Source of the DNA: Diadema setosum | Lineage: Eukaryota; Echinodermata; Echinoidea; Diadematoida; Diadematidae | Direction: 5' to 3' | Assembly: GCA_033980235.1 (NCBI GenBank) | Contig: CM067075.1 | Span: forward strand, 24,437,061 to 24,501,060 | DNA: 64,000 nt | Part shown: piece after piece, positions 11,363 to 52,186 of the stretch | Position numbering within the stretch: position 1 is the stretch's first letter | How the letters are laid out: each line of letters begins with the position of its first letter | Notes under the pieces: generated by a model | The model's database searches: none | What the model was told of the DNA's origin: nothing | Seen by the model: only the letters and a program-made list of their open reading frames with translations | Made by a program: the position numbers and the translations under genes

Positions 11363-11659
11363 TTTATATCTTGATTTGTGTAACTACAGTAACTTATTCA
11401 CTTGTATAATGTATACGAATCAATGTACAGCTGCAGGGTGACTGTGGAAAGCGGTTAAAAAAGAAACTGAATAGGTCAACCCTCTAGGACAATAAGAAAA
11501 CAAATGAATGGATAGATAGATGGGAAGATATAAAATGATTAAATCAATGAATCATGCTAATATGCTGTGGGTCTAGTTCTGATTGATTCTGATGCAATCC
11601 GTGACGCTTGCAAAAAAAAAAAAAATGGATAACTAAATAGGTTACTTGCAGTTGCTATT

Positions 11660-11895
11660 TTATTGAGGGAAACATCACGCAGAGAAATAACTATATAGAA
11701 TAATAACTATATTGCGACAAAAGTACACAGCCTCTTTGTATGGTTGATTTTTAGACCGCTACATTTAGTACATTGAAGGAAACATCCGCACACGAATAAC
11801 TATAGAATGAAAATATTGCGATAGAAGTACATTGTGTATCAATTTATAAGCCTCTTCTGGGGTTGATTAGACAGCAGCCTCTACATCCATTAGTA
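11660..11895. repeat. Diverged tandem duplication, about 110 bp unit
   Basis: The words GAGGGAAACATC, AATAACTATA, ATTGCGA and GTACA recur in order in two adjoining blocks. Confidence 0.5.
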
Positions 11896-12740
11896 GAAAA
11901 AATATTGAAAATGAATTCACAACGTAATGACGACCCGCTTCCTCAAACTGAACTAAGAAAATTTGTTTTTTCTGTTGTTCGATCATGCTTCTGTGTCAAA
12001 TTTGTAAAATTTGCAAACAAATTAAATTGACAAGGAGTGAGTAAAGGTTAAACTTAAACTACTGAACGTTCGATATTTCTTTATAAAATCTCAGGGAGGG
12101 TTGAATGTGATAGGCTACATGATTGAGGAATTTAATCAGCCATCCTCATACCTTAGTCTGTCTTATGAATGCAAACATTAATGAAATTGTAAAGTGCTTT
12201 ATATTTTGTCATGTCTGAGCTGACTTAACAAATCCTATTGGTTGTTTGTTGTAAGACGCAGAAATAAACCACAAACGGGTTTACTTGACACTAAACCAAA
12301 CATTATAGGAACTTTTGTAGAAAGGTGGATACGATCATATGGAATCAATCAGACAGTTTCTAGTTCCCCCCAGTCCAATGACTTGGTTTTGCCCTTACAG
12401 CATGATAAATTCAATATAGCGGAAATCCTTTCAAAATGAATGAAGTTGTTTAAAGTATTCTGGAAAGTTTCGAGTGATATATCCTGACAGCTAATTACAT
12501 TATTCTAATTAACGTCACAGTCTCATGCAGAAGCACAAATCATTATAAAAGAGAAACTTTTTGTCGTACATAAATGGCGATTCAAAAAAAAAAAGGTCAG
12601 AAAGTGTATTTGCTTTTTTATAGAATCACGTTACGAGTGACAGTGCATAACATCTATAGCGGGGACAGTTAACCAACGTGAAGACAGAATAAGATTTCGC
12701 CACATATATCAATTCATTATTGCGTGTAAAATACAATAAC

Positions 12741-12876
12741 TTTCAACTGATTGACAAATTGCCCTACCCACAGACGTAAATAAGCATTGAAATTGATCAG
12801 TGTTTAGATAAGTAAACACTGAACACATTCAGTGATTATTTACGTCGACGTAGGTCAATTTGTCAATCAGTTGCAA
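12741..12876. mobile_element. Palindromic MITE, AACTGATTGACAAATTGCC family
   Basis: The arms read AACTGATTGACAAATTGCCCTAC and the reverse, with a diverged middle. It is an older copy of the near-perfect palindrome at 48406-48620. A single arm also lies at 13436-13472 in the last esterase intron. Confidence 0.8.
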
Positions 12877-13049
12877 TTAAGCAACTCGACGGAATAAGGA
12901 GGATTAAATAAACACGTAAATTTTTCGCCCTTGTTTTAAAAATCACATTGGTTTTTTATATTCTACCAACCATATAAACAATAGTAGGAGGAAATGTGGT
13001 TTTACCCTGTTTTGCCTCTGTGTTTCATGCATAGTCATTGGGGAGCCTC

Positions 13050-30604
<17,555 letters not shown>

Positions 30605-30897
30605 TTTAAAGCTAAACTGTTGTCACTATACAGTCACTTGTTGCTGCAGCATATATCCATACGAGGCAATCGAGGCGGCAGAGTTGACTTCCTTGAGGGC
30701 AGGGCAAGCTCCGATTTTCCTTTCAATAAACGAACGTGATTTTGTGACCCAAAAACCGAACTTTGATCCTTCGATCATCCAAACATGGTCTTAAGTAAGC
30801 ACGTAAAAGCAAACAGAGTCGTTTGTCATGATGTGCACTCACCCAAATCTTCATCATCTACTACAAGCATACTCCATCATACACACTGTATTACGCG

Positions 30898-31012
<115 letters not shown>

Positions 31013-31727
31013 TATTTTCTTATTGTAGATTTTAGTACTAAATGGGAATACGGTTAGCCTATTACGCATATAATTACATCTTAAATAGCTTCATCTGCGA
31101 CAATATATGTGCTCCCTTAAGGATAAAATGATAAAGTGAGTATGACGTAGACATAATTAGGCCGTATGCCAAAAGGGCCTTAAAGAACTTCCCCTGTTAT
31201 GCCAAAAGGGCACTAATAGTGTACAAAGTCTATAGCGCTATGGGCCTTTTGGTATCGATGACTGGATCATTCATATATTGTGTATGTTTGTGCTCATGCA
31301 AGATTCAAAGATTTCGTTGCATGAATGAAACGCCAAAACTAAATAGGTAGCCTTTGAATTCATATGTCATCATCGTGCCAGATTCTATGCTGAATTCCTG
31401 TTATTACCTCGATTTAAGTAGTCCTGGTGGAAAGCAGACTCTAAGTACTGCCTATATCATAGTAAAGTGCTTCTTAGAGCAAACATGGAAAGTAATGTGC
31501 AATGGATCAAATCTGTCTACAAGGCCGTATAACAAAGCAGAAAGTTCGGGGGATCTGGGGGCAAACTACTCACTCATTCAACTGCTACTGATGTTGCCCC
31601 ACAGTTCTCTTCGTTTTTCCCTGTCTGTCAGCATTTTTGTGTGATGTGACCGAGTGGATTGGCCTACGTTCTTGAGTATGTAAATACATGTACAGACAAG
31701 AACGCAGAAATAACTACAGCTAGTTTG

Positions 31728-31979
31728 TGGAGGCGTTGTGGCATAGTGGATAAGACTCCCGACTCTCAATCGGAGGACCCGAGTTCGAGTCCCGCCCAGT
31801 GCTTATGTCCTTGGACAAGATGTTTTTACCCACCAAGTCCCTCTCGACCCAGGTGTATAACCTGGCAACGCTAGGGTAATAATAATGGCAGGACCCTATG
31901 GTAGAACAGTGGCAACGCTGAAGAGGCTACCCTGGATAAATAAGACCTTATTGTTATTATTATTATCATTATTATTATA
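31728..31979 (+). mobile_element. tRNA-derived SINE, forward copy
   Basis: The A box lies near 31738-31753 and the B box (GTTCGAGTCCC) near 31783-31793. The body (CTTGGACAAGATG, ACCCAGGTGTATAACCTGG, GAAGAGGCTACCCTGG) matches the 17.4 kb copy. The tail is ATT-rich. Confidence 0.8.
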
Positions 31980-32480
31980 AAATGGTTGTAGGGGCCCCTT
32001 TCGCCGAACGTTGAATGTGTAACGTATATCATCTAGCAAACACTTGTATCACCTTTGATTGTAATACAACGCTAAATGTAATATCGACCTTACGTGTATT
32101 ACGTTTTCACCCTGAATAAACGGGCATCGACCCAAAATGTAATACATTTCAATCCTAAATGTAGTAATTGAGTCAACCCTAAATGTAATATATTTCAACC
32201 CTAGATATGATATCAGGCTTTAATATCATACATGCTAACCGCAAATGTAATATCAGCCCTGAATGTAATAGGGCCCTACATCCGAGTCCTAAATGTAATA
32301 CAGTAAACCCCAAGTATAATATTAACCATAAATGTAATACCAACCCTAAATGTAATATCGACCTTAAATGAAACACACACTAACCCCAAATGTTTTATAA
32401 ACCAAAACCGGAATACCTTTTAACCCTAATATGATATCGACACTACACTCAATTTAACCAGGTTATCCAAAACTGTAATA
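31980..32480. repeat. Degenerate minisatellite, CCCTAAATGTAATA-like
   Basis: The words AACCCTAAATGTAATA and variants recur about twenty times with irregular spacing. No clean frame. Confidence 0.6.
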
Positions 32481-33220
32481 CATTTTAACTTTAGATATAA
32501 TATAGACTATTGCATTTGTATTGCTAAAATTAACTTAATTAGGTAACCTAGGTGACAAACCTGTGCCATTTAACTTTCCTTCTTCTGCTGTGACAGGATT
32601 TTGTTTTCAATGCATTATTCGTTTCAACTTTGTGTCAGGTCCAGACATTTTTGTCAATAAATCTTTCGTTTCTGTTTTCTCAGAGTAACAGAAACAGATT
32701 TCAGAAATATTTCGAAAAGGCTTTCATTGGCATGATTGGCGTGAAAACCTTTTTGTTTAAGGGAATATCTATGTGTTTATCAATATGCCAATGAAATATT
32801 GATTCAACAGTTTCAAATATACTTATCAATGAGGTACATGACACGAGATAGTAGTAACTCCTTGCATCGATTTTAAAAATTAGATTTCTGCAACCACTTC
32901 TTCATATAAATAAATAAATCAATCAATAAACAAATAAATAAATAAATAAATAAATAAACATATATATAAACAAATACTCCATCATTGACAGTTCTGAAAT
33001 GTGGGTATCTCAGTATTCTTAACATCAAGTTGCTCCGAAGGGAACACATCCCGTAGGCAAAATTCGTTGATGCAAAATAAACGCGGTAAAAAGTAATGCG
33101 TTTGAAAACGTACACTTTGGTACCTTGTGTGGTTATCAGTTACACAACAATGCCCAACACCTTTCCTTTCTTCCCATGAGAAATTTTAAAGTGATATTCT
33201 AAACGCAGGGAGTATTGACT

Positions 33221-33607
33221 TTAAAGGAATCGTATGATTTTTGTTGAGACCTAATTTCAGGTTTCTAACATTTTGGTGAGATAATGAGAAACTTATGAAA
33301 TATGAAAGAGCATGTAATTCTCTGAGGAATTCAACTTTTATTAGATGAAAATTGGTTTTGAAATGGCCGAGATATCCAAAACAGAGCGATTCTAATAAAG
33401 TGTGGGACCCTCCTTTTATCACGATTGCTTTGTTTTACTTTGTTTTTGGATGTTTCAGTCATTCCAAACCAGATTTTCATCAAATAAACTTTGAATTCCT
33501 ATTAGAATGGTATGCTCTGTACTATTTCATGTTTTCTTCGTATCTCCTAAAATTGTTAAAAGCCCAATTCTCATCTCCACCAATTCTGTACCATCCCTAT
33601 ACCCTTT
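33221..33607. mobile_element. Palindromic MITE, TTAAAGGG family, copy 3
   Basis: Ends TTAAAGGAATCG and TACCATCCCTATACCCTTT. The arms carry GAAATGGCCGAGATATCC and its inverse. Confidence 0.75.
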
Positions 33608-33953
33608 CATATCGATGAGGCTAAAATGAAAAAAAAAAAAAAGAAAAAAAGTCGACCCGTGTGGATGAGCTATATAGGGTGCGTGACGAGTGTACTAACA
33701 AACCTGCTCATTTACCCGGTACGAGATTTGAATGTTATGCATGCTTACGGAGGTTTGCCGGATGTTGTGTCAATTAGAAGTGCAAGAAAACGAACATTCT
33801 GTAAAAATCAACAGTAGCCAAACTCTTGTTTGGTTTGGAAGATCCTGATGGCCCACAGCACATCTAAAAACAACGAGCACCTTTGTTTACTATATTATAG
33901 GTATATCAATTGGCGGACATATTCTGGAAATAAAGGAAACTGCATCATTATTG

Positions 33954-34018
<65 letters not shown>

Positions 34019-34049
34019 TGTGTGTGTGTGTGTGTGTGTGTGTTGAGAA

Positions 34050-34253
34050 ATTCGTAGTCCACATGTTGGTACAATAATATCGAAAATAGGACAGAATTCT
34101 AGCTCATGCTGTCGATATCAACAGTTTATTTTCTGACACACAAATTTAAATCACTTGAATCAAAATCACTTGACAAAGGGCAGGGAGCCTGAAAATTTGT
34201 GTGTCAAAAATAAAATGTCGGTATTGACAGCATGAGCTCGAGTTCTGGTCTAT
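34050..34253. repeat. Fold-back copy of the 3.8 kb repeat
   Basis: A forward copy (GTAGTCCAC ... CACTTGACAAAGGGCAG) is followed within 20 bases by an inverted partial copy (TTGTGTGTCAAAAATAAA ... GACAGCATGAGCTCGAG). TA microsatellites lie on both sides. Confidence 0.7.
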
Positions 34254-34258
34254 ATATG

Positions 34259-34304
<46 letters not shown>

Positions 34305-34307
<3 letters not shown>

Positions 34308-34463
34308 GCAGATCCAAGAATTCCATAAATGGGAGGAGCCTTTCCAAATTGGGGGGGGGGGGGGGCACACTCACCCCCCATTTTTTCTTTTTATTTCTTT
34401 TGTTTTAACCAAAAATAAAGGGTGGTGTGCGCCCAGTGCGCCCCCCTCTGGATCCGCCACTGA
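34305..34463. mobile_element. Short MITE with GGATCC-bearing inverted ends
   Basis: The left end reads GGGGCAGATCCAAG and the right end CTGGATCCGCCACTG, with a G-run and C-rich arms between. This resembles widespread hAT-type MITEs that open CAGTGGCGGATCCAG. Confidence 0.6.
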
Positions 34464-34639
34464 TATATATACCATATTCACACACAGTCATACATACACA
34501 TACCCATCTGTTAATTGGCAAAAAAAAAAAAAAAAAAAAAAATCTCAAAGTATATCTGATGACATCACATCATATCACATGCAACACAACACTGTTTACA
34601 ACCACATCAATAATACAAGGGCAGTATTCCCAGTTCTAG

Positions 34640-37600
34640 ATTCATAATCACTTTAATCTCTTTATACCCCAAACAAAATGACTAGCTGTAGGAACTTTTA
34701 TATATATATATATATATATTTTCATATTGTACACCTCTTTCTAAATGATGAGCAAATAAATTTCATAGAAAATGATACAAGCACATGGTATTACTTCACA
34801 TGTGCTAAAAAAGAAAATTAAATAGATCACATGACATCTTTCATAAAGCAAAATCATTTCACTGGGATGATATCCCATTCATATTTTCACTCATTTCTTT
34901 TCTTTTTTTTTTACAAAAACAAGACAAAAACAATGAGCATGGTATCACAATGGTACAAGATAATTTGATTTTATTTGGTACAAATATCTATAAGTTCAAA
35001 ATATTGCATCTCATTCCATGAGAATGATTTACAATTACGAGAAATGGAAAAAGCAAAACAAAATAAAGGATAAGCAAGTCTATTGGTGGCGGAGAATAAG
35101 AAGACACAAATGGTCATCAAGTGGTGTGGTACATTTGGATCATGTGATTCTGGAGTATAAAAATGGATGGTGATAACACTTGATGCAGAGTGTCCATTGC
35201 AATCACACAAACGGACAGTTTGGTCCATCGCCGGACCTTCGCTTCGCCGGACAGAACACGGGTAGAAATTTGCCAGGAGCGGTGAATAGAGTATAATGGG
35301 GGTGATTATCGGCTCTTAATTGAACTGATCTCCCTTAATCAAAGTGCTTATATGCATTTGTGAATGGTATAATATGCCATGCTAAAAGTGTCTTGAGTGT
35401 GAACATATCAATACCACTGGCAATTGTTAGATGTTTAATGGTATTTCAAAACAGCAGCTGTCTGAGGTTTAATCAAAAGTAAAAAAAAAAAAAAATGGTC
35501 ATAAGAGGATGTAAAAGTACTCAAAAGGGACGGGGTTTCCAGGGCGGGGCTCCTAGGGCGGTCTCCGATTCCTTGTGGAAGAGTGCATATGACATCTGTA
35601 CTATGAAAGAGGCAATAGACTCCTCGGAACGAAGCCCAAGTGACTTATCATGGTAATGTCTTGTGGATGCATGATCCTGCTAACTCTTCGTGTGATCCTG
35701 CTATGTCTTTTTTCTCTGTGATCATGTGATAGTCCAGAGAGGGGTCTTGGTTATCAATTTTCTCCAAATTCTGTAAATGATCTCAGAGAATACTCAAGTC
35801 ATACTGAGGGACCAACTGGTTAGAGACATTTGTGCCATCATAGAATAAAGCACAGAAGAGGGAATTAAAGGATTCCCCCCCCCCCACAAAAAACACCTGA
35901 AGTACAGAGGGATTTACAAGTGTTTAAAAAAATATATATGCATGTCCCTGATATCCATGCAATAAAACTAAGCAATGGTTAGCAGTAGCCTCTCAGCACA
36001 GGCTTTTGGGGGCAATTACTATCCATCCATCGCTTGTCTGGTATTGTACCGCTGACGGGCAATGTGCCATCGCATCGGGAGCTGTGTGATGCATGTTAAA
36101 GCGCTGACACCATGATACCACTAGTTTACAGAAGGTTCAACAAGAGGTTCGTTTGGTTGCAAACGGGGCTTACTGGAAGAGCACATTCTCCTTCATACAT
36201 TTAACATCTTTGTGTGTTTCAAAGACTTAAAGAATGCATAAGGCTGGTAAATTTAGTGTTCTCCCACTCACACACAATGTTTGTCTGTCTGTAACGGTGT
36301 ATCTTCCTCTCCCCATCTTCTCTCTCTCTCTCTCTCTCTCCCTCCGTTTCTCTCTCAATTCTTTATTACTTTTTACTGTTAAAAAATGTTATATATACAC
36401 GACATATACTCTAAATGGGAAGATATTATAGACTTCAAAACTCAAACAGCATATGATATACAAAGTGCAGTCATGCGACTTTAGCACATACAGCATCAGG
36501 GCAGAGCAAAGATGCTTTAAAAGTCACATCGGGGGCCATGGTCCTACATCTGTAAGAGTGGTGTTGGCATGAAACATATTATTTTTAAATGCCTTCTTAA
36601 ATCCCAATCAAAATGTAAAACCTTTACAAATTACATGATCACTGTCTTTGGCTAATGACTTACATGTTGCTGTTGTAGTCTTGATTCAAGCCACTGTCCA
36701 AACTTAATCTGGGTTTGGACTTCCCAAACAGAGAAACTTCCAGAATACTGAGTGTGGAGACAAATCTTCAAATCATCGCTCTGGTCTACGGGAGCAATGC
36801 TCACGACCATGGACACATCTACTTGCCTATGTTACGGCACTAATAACAAAAACCAACGGAGTAGCTCAATTTGTTCTCATTACCATGGTCTTGATTGATT
36901 TTTTCTTTTCTTTTCTTTTTTACAGCAGGTTACGTTGACCAATGCAGGGAGAAGACAGGGAGAGGAAGGGGATGTCTATGTACATTCATATTATAAAGAA
37001 CCAGCCCAGGCGATGATACACAGAAGATCTGACTAGGCTTGTCCACAGGCTTTTTGCTGCTGTTCAGGGGCTTTTATCATTTTTGATGGTGCACTAGCAT
37101 GGACTCCTTATAAGAATTCCCTCTTTCCATCTCCCCTTCTAGCTTTTCTTTCTTCCTTTCTTTATAAGCTGGATGCAAAGGATAAAGCACAGATTTGCTC
37201 TGCTTCTTCACTTCTGGGTGGTATTTGCATTTAATCATGGTAAACGGGCAAACGAAGTCCATACAATGCACTCTGGCTACGTATCAAAAAGAAATGAATT
37301 GATGGAAAAAATAATATTTAACGTACACAGGGTTTTATGAAGAGTCTACAAATAACACACATCACTAACAGAAATGGAAATTCGAGTCGGTCACGAGAGG
37401 AATCAACTATGTACACATTTTCTTCACCTTCACAGACTTAAATAACGCACAAGACTCGTAGGAAGTAACGGGCTACGTCTAACATGTCGTACTGCACTGG
37501 AAACAAAATACTCCCAAGGTAAATAAGATTAAAGCTACACGCATTCAAGAGAAGTGTTTTCTGAATGTTATCCCTTTTTTATCTCCACCGTTAATACTTA

Positions 37601-40600
37601 GCAAGTCCATTACATCAGCACTGTGGCATTATTGGGGTAAGAGTGAGACTCAAAAAAGAAAAAGGAAAAAAAGATTGAGAAGTCAATTCTGCTGCAGCCA
37701 CAGAGAGATTTCCAACTTCGGGTATTTCTGTACGTCGCATAAATCATCCTCATCACATAGACATAGTATGTAAAATGTAAAGATATATAGTATAGTATAA
37801 AGACGTTAACTTGAACATTACATTTAAACATGTACAATATCATACTAGAAACCTTAGAAAAAATATGATCATATAAAAATTGAGTCATTTCCTTCGTCAT
37901 TTACGCCAAATACCTTCGAAACCATCAGAAGACATGATGACGAAAATCACTTTAGTGCCGGGTGACACCAATGAGCAATTCTATTCACACAAATCACATA
38001 TCTTATGAACAACAAATGAACACAAACATTGGAAAGCCCTGTGTTTTCAATGATTTAAAAAAACAAACAAACAAAGAAAAAAAAAAAAGAAGAAGAAGAT
38101 GGCATTATCAGCATATCAAAATTACCCCAAACTTGAAGGCTCAACCTGCCATAAAATATGACTATTCAGGCTGCTTTGATTATCTTTACTTAACTGAACA
38201 ATCTGAATCCAAGAACATTATTTGCCTTTTTATAGAGCCTTCGGACAAAATATAAAAACAGGCCGAAAAAACCAAAGAAAGCCATCTTGTATATTCTTTC
38301 TACCAAGCATACTATAGCTCCTTTTCTAATTTCAACAGAAACCATCCAGGAACGCTAGCGAATTGAAACAAGTCATAAATAAAGTAGCACTTGTCCACGT
38401 AATGGTGGCATTTTTTTTAAACCCTTCTCATCCATAGTAAGTTGAATCTTTAACAGAGTATTGTATCATTATTGATGTTCATGTAACTATTAATGAAAAA
38501 TGTCCACAACCAACAGAAACAGTCACATTAAAGGTAGCTTGTATTTGTAGGCTGGCATAGAACCAGTTGTAAGAGTTCTTACAAAGCTGCATGATATACT
38601 ATGAGACTACAACACACACATTTTAATTCCTAATGGCTTTATACTGTTCCCTTACATCACTTGCAATCTGTCTGTCGGCAATCTGACATGAAATGATTGA
38701 CTTTGCGTCTCATCGTATTGCTTCTCGGCAAACTGCTTTAAAAAGACGCAAGTTTGTGTAAAATGATGAAGTCAGAAGTTTGTGTCACATTAGAGGGAGG
38801 AAGGGCACTTGTGTTGTGTTCTAATCTCACACAACCAGCGGAAGAACTGTCGGATAGCCTCGTCAGGCAGCCAGAGGGGAGGCGACCCCCACGACCATGC
38901 TTTCAGTGAGGTTAATGCTGGGTTGGCAAATTCCTTGAAGTGATATGAAAGCCTCTTCTGAGCCAACATGCATAGAATCTCTCTTTGTCATTCATATGAT
39001 GTTTCCTAAAACATTAATTGCTGGATAGCCTGAGGGTTTCAAAGCAAGTAGCCAGGAGGAGGGGGAAGGGGGGAGAGGGGGATGGGGGGGGGGGAACACT
39101 GTCATCTTAAGCATGTCTTATTTTGTCGTTTTCGACCTCAATTTTTCTCAGCCATACTCTTGTCTGAGAGCGTATGAGAAAGGAAAAGATAGTTGCAGAT
39201 ATGGTGTGGAATATGGGGCAAGGAAGAATCGCAAAAAATAGCCGAGAAGTTTGCTCAACTCCGGTACGAGATTTATAACAAGCAGTGCATGTGCTCTTTG
39301 TCTCATTTGAAGCCGACTTGATTTAATTATGACAACCACAAAATACCACACGGCTCTTGGTAAAATATCAACTAGGAGGGCCCTCGCATCACAGTAATAT
39401 CCTTCCACATGAACTTGATACGGCCAAGATGTGTAATATAAGAAGTGACATCCCATTGTATATACTATGTTGGAGTCCAATGGAGCATGATACTGGATGA
39501 GTTATTACCCATTTCAGCTAGAGGCCCTGGGCTGGACTTGTATCTCATCAAGTGTCACCTCTGATTGGGATTCAGAAAAAGCACTACCCTGTCAAACAAC
39601 CACCAATATTAAAGTGCGCCCTCTGGGTATGTTAATGCCATTTGCAGCTAGGTGAGTAATAATATCATCTGTGAATGCTACGTACAAAGTTTTCATAAAA
39701 CATGGAAGGTAGAGACAATACGTTTATATAGAAGAAAGACCTGATGTTCAGATGTTCTACTCTCCAATGAATATGTATTGGACTCCCATGTGGTTATCAA
39801 TCACAAATTTAACAACAATGAGAAACTGACAAGCCCTGTATGCAATATACATATTTCACAAGTACAATGACTTCTCTCGTGGCTAAATTTGTGACTGATA
39901 ACCACAGTGACAGAATAAGAAATAAGCATTCTCTACATACACACAGAAGTTAGAATGATTTCCCACCTTCAAGGCGATATGCATGGCATTTCCGTTATGG
40001 GAGGTAATATTCTGGGTGTGTTATTAAGATCCCAAATATCAATCTGCTCGCAAACTATGCGAAAAATAGAAATGGCACTACATATTTACGGCGTATACAT
40101 TAATGACAACAGAGGTTGCCCTTCTAAACACAAGACCGACTCCCTAAATTTTGTATTCAGAGCAGTATGACATATTCCCCAAAGACTGAAAACATGGAAT
40201 ATTTTACACTTCATGCACTATACAACAGCGCACGAGTAAAAACATGCAAAATTCTTCCCCCAACCCTGCTCAGTGCGAGAACTTAAGAGGGGAAAAAAAA
40301 AAGAAAAAAAATCCTCCTCTACAGTGGAAGCAAACCTTTGTAATTGTGTTCCATCCTCATGATGGGTTAACAAACTTTCCTCTTGACTTTTAATACAAGT
40401 CACTTCCATAAGGGGACTGTTTTTTCTTTAAAGGAAAAATGAATAAATTAAATCAGTATAAACTGCTCAGACAGGAGGAAATAAATATAATAATCATGAT
40501 AATAATAACACAAATTATTATTATTATACTGATAAGTATTAGCAAAAATACCACTAACAACTGTTACTATAATGATAGTAAATACACTTTACTGATCTAT

Positions 40601-41186
40601 GCCTTTTTTTTTTGTTGACAAATACGAAACATGAAATTACACAGAAATGCTCCCTGGTATAATCTGTCTCCGTATAAATGTTTATCGGAATTCAAAAGGT
40701 CGTAAGTTACGGTGCTCCAGGCCGAGGTGGAAAACCAGAAGGTCATCATCATCATCATTGTCTTTTCAGTTGCTATGACAATCTTTTGGCTCTCGAACCA
40801 AATGCCGTAAGGTGACGAGGCTCATGGGCCTCGTGTCTGACAGGGAGGGTCAGTCGTCTCTCTTGACAGGGATGCAAAAGTAAGATCCCGAGCTTCATCC
40901 AATTTATGTTCGGCACCCCCGGCAAATGTGACAACGCACACGGAACGACATCACCACCACCAACACCAAGGATAATCCTTCCGCTGACGACGACTGCAAC
41001 AAATGACAACCAAAAAAAAAAAATGCGGCACTGACAGAGGGTGTTTTCTTTCGAAGGTGGCTGCCAGTGCATCCTAGGAATCAGGGTTTTGGTAAAATGC
41101 AACTGGGTGCAACAGCTGCTGTGCGGTCCAGTCGTCGCGAGCGATCGCATCGGACCAAGGGAAGGCTGTCGGTAGAACCGGTTCTC
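34640..41186 (-). other. Gene-free stretch; possible long 3' UTR of the WIP-like gene
   Basis: It follows the WIP-like stop codon on the minus strand. It shows no supported exon and, unlike its surroundings, few recognisable transposons. Several minus-strand AATAAA motifs exist, one at 34970-34975. A 3' UTR of up to 6 kb is an inference from position and lack of repeats only. Confidence 0.3.
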
Positions 41187-51106
<9,920 letters not shown>

Positions 51107-51688
51107 CTGTTGTAAGAGAATGGCGATGGGAAAACACTTACAAAGATGTATTGCTGTTACCAAAACTATTGCAAATCACATCCATGTGAAGAATCTCAAC
51201 TACTCATTATTTTCCTTCTAGCCCAACAGAACTCACAAAAGCTTCCATAAAACAAACAGTAAAGTAAGAAAGATTATGATAACATAGGGGTGAGCCCTAA
51301 CGAACCTTCAAGATCAAAGGACTGTAGCAGTGGGATTTAAAAAAAAAAATCCTAATTGCTATGACGTTTCAATTATCCATGTAAAAACATCCATCATATG
51401 TATCAAAAAGAGAGGTCTTAACCCAGTGACTACAGGGTTATAAATGTCATTAACCCTATGGAAATTACAATATCATATCAAAGAGACGAAAGGAGTCTGG
51501 ACTACATCAGCTGCCTTTACACTACAGCACAACTGAACATAGTAATGGTATTGGGATATACCATTTTGTCCTTATGTGACTATTTTATGTTTTGGTGAAC
51601 TAAACTCTGCAGCTTCATACAAATGAAATATCTCATGCAGTAACACACATCATTCAAGTTCACGATCCTGGGGTTTAAAAAAGATATG

Positions 51689-52186
51689 AAGTTTTGGACA
51701 TGACATTCAGGCTAAATGAATGAAATATCATTTGGATTGTGACTTATTAATCAAAAAAAAATTAAATAAACATCATAATAACTGAAACTAAAAACCCATC
51801 AAGGAACATTTAAATACTAAAAAAGCATAAATATCTCTCAGCATAATGTTCACATTTTTGGAAAACCTATAATTTTTTTATTATACTAAAAAAAAAGAAA
51901 ACCAAAACAAGCCAGCAACACACTTGAAAACTTTTTGGACAAAGTTTTGGACATGACATTCAGGCTAAATGAATGAAATATCATTTGGATTGTGACTTAT
52001 TAATCCAAAAAAAAATTTAAATAAACATCATAATAACTGAAACTAAAAACCCATCAAGGAACATTTAAATACTACAAAAGCATAAATATCTCTCAGCATA
52101 ATGTTCACATTTTTGGAAAACCTATAATTTTTTTTATTATACTAAAAAAAAAAACCCAAAACAAGCCAGCAACACACTTGAAAACT
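51689..52186. repeat. Recent tandem duplication, 253-bp period
   Basis: 51689-51931 and 51942-52186 are nearly identical, starting AAGTTTTGGACATGACATTC and ending CACACTTGAAAACT. The differences are mainly in A-run lengths. It lies in or near the WIP-like gene, upstream of the WASP-binding exon. Confidence 0.9.

Noticed and set aside
31728..31800. A functional tRNA gene suggested by the A and B boxes
   Set aside because: There is no complete cloverleaf. The same boxes with the same 3' body recur at 17.4 kb, so it is a SINE.
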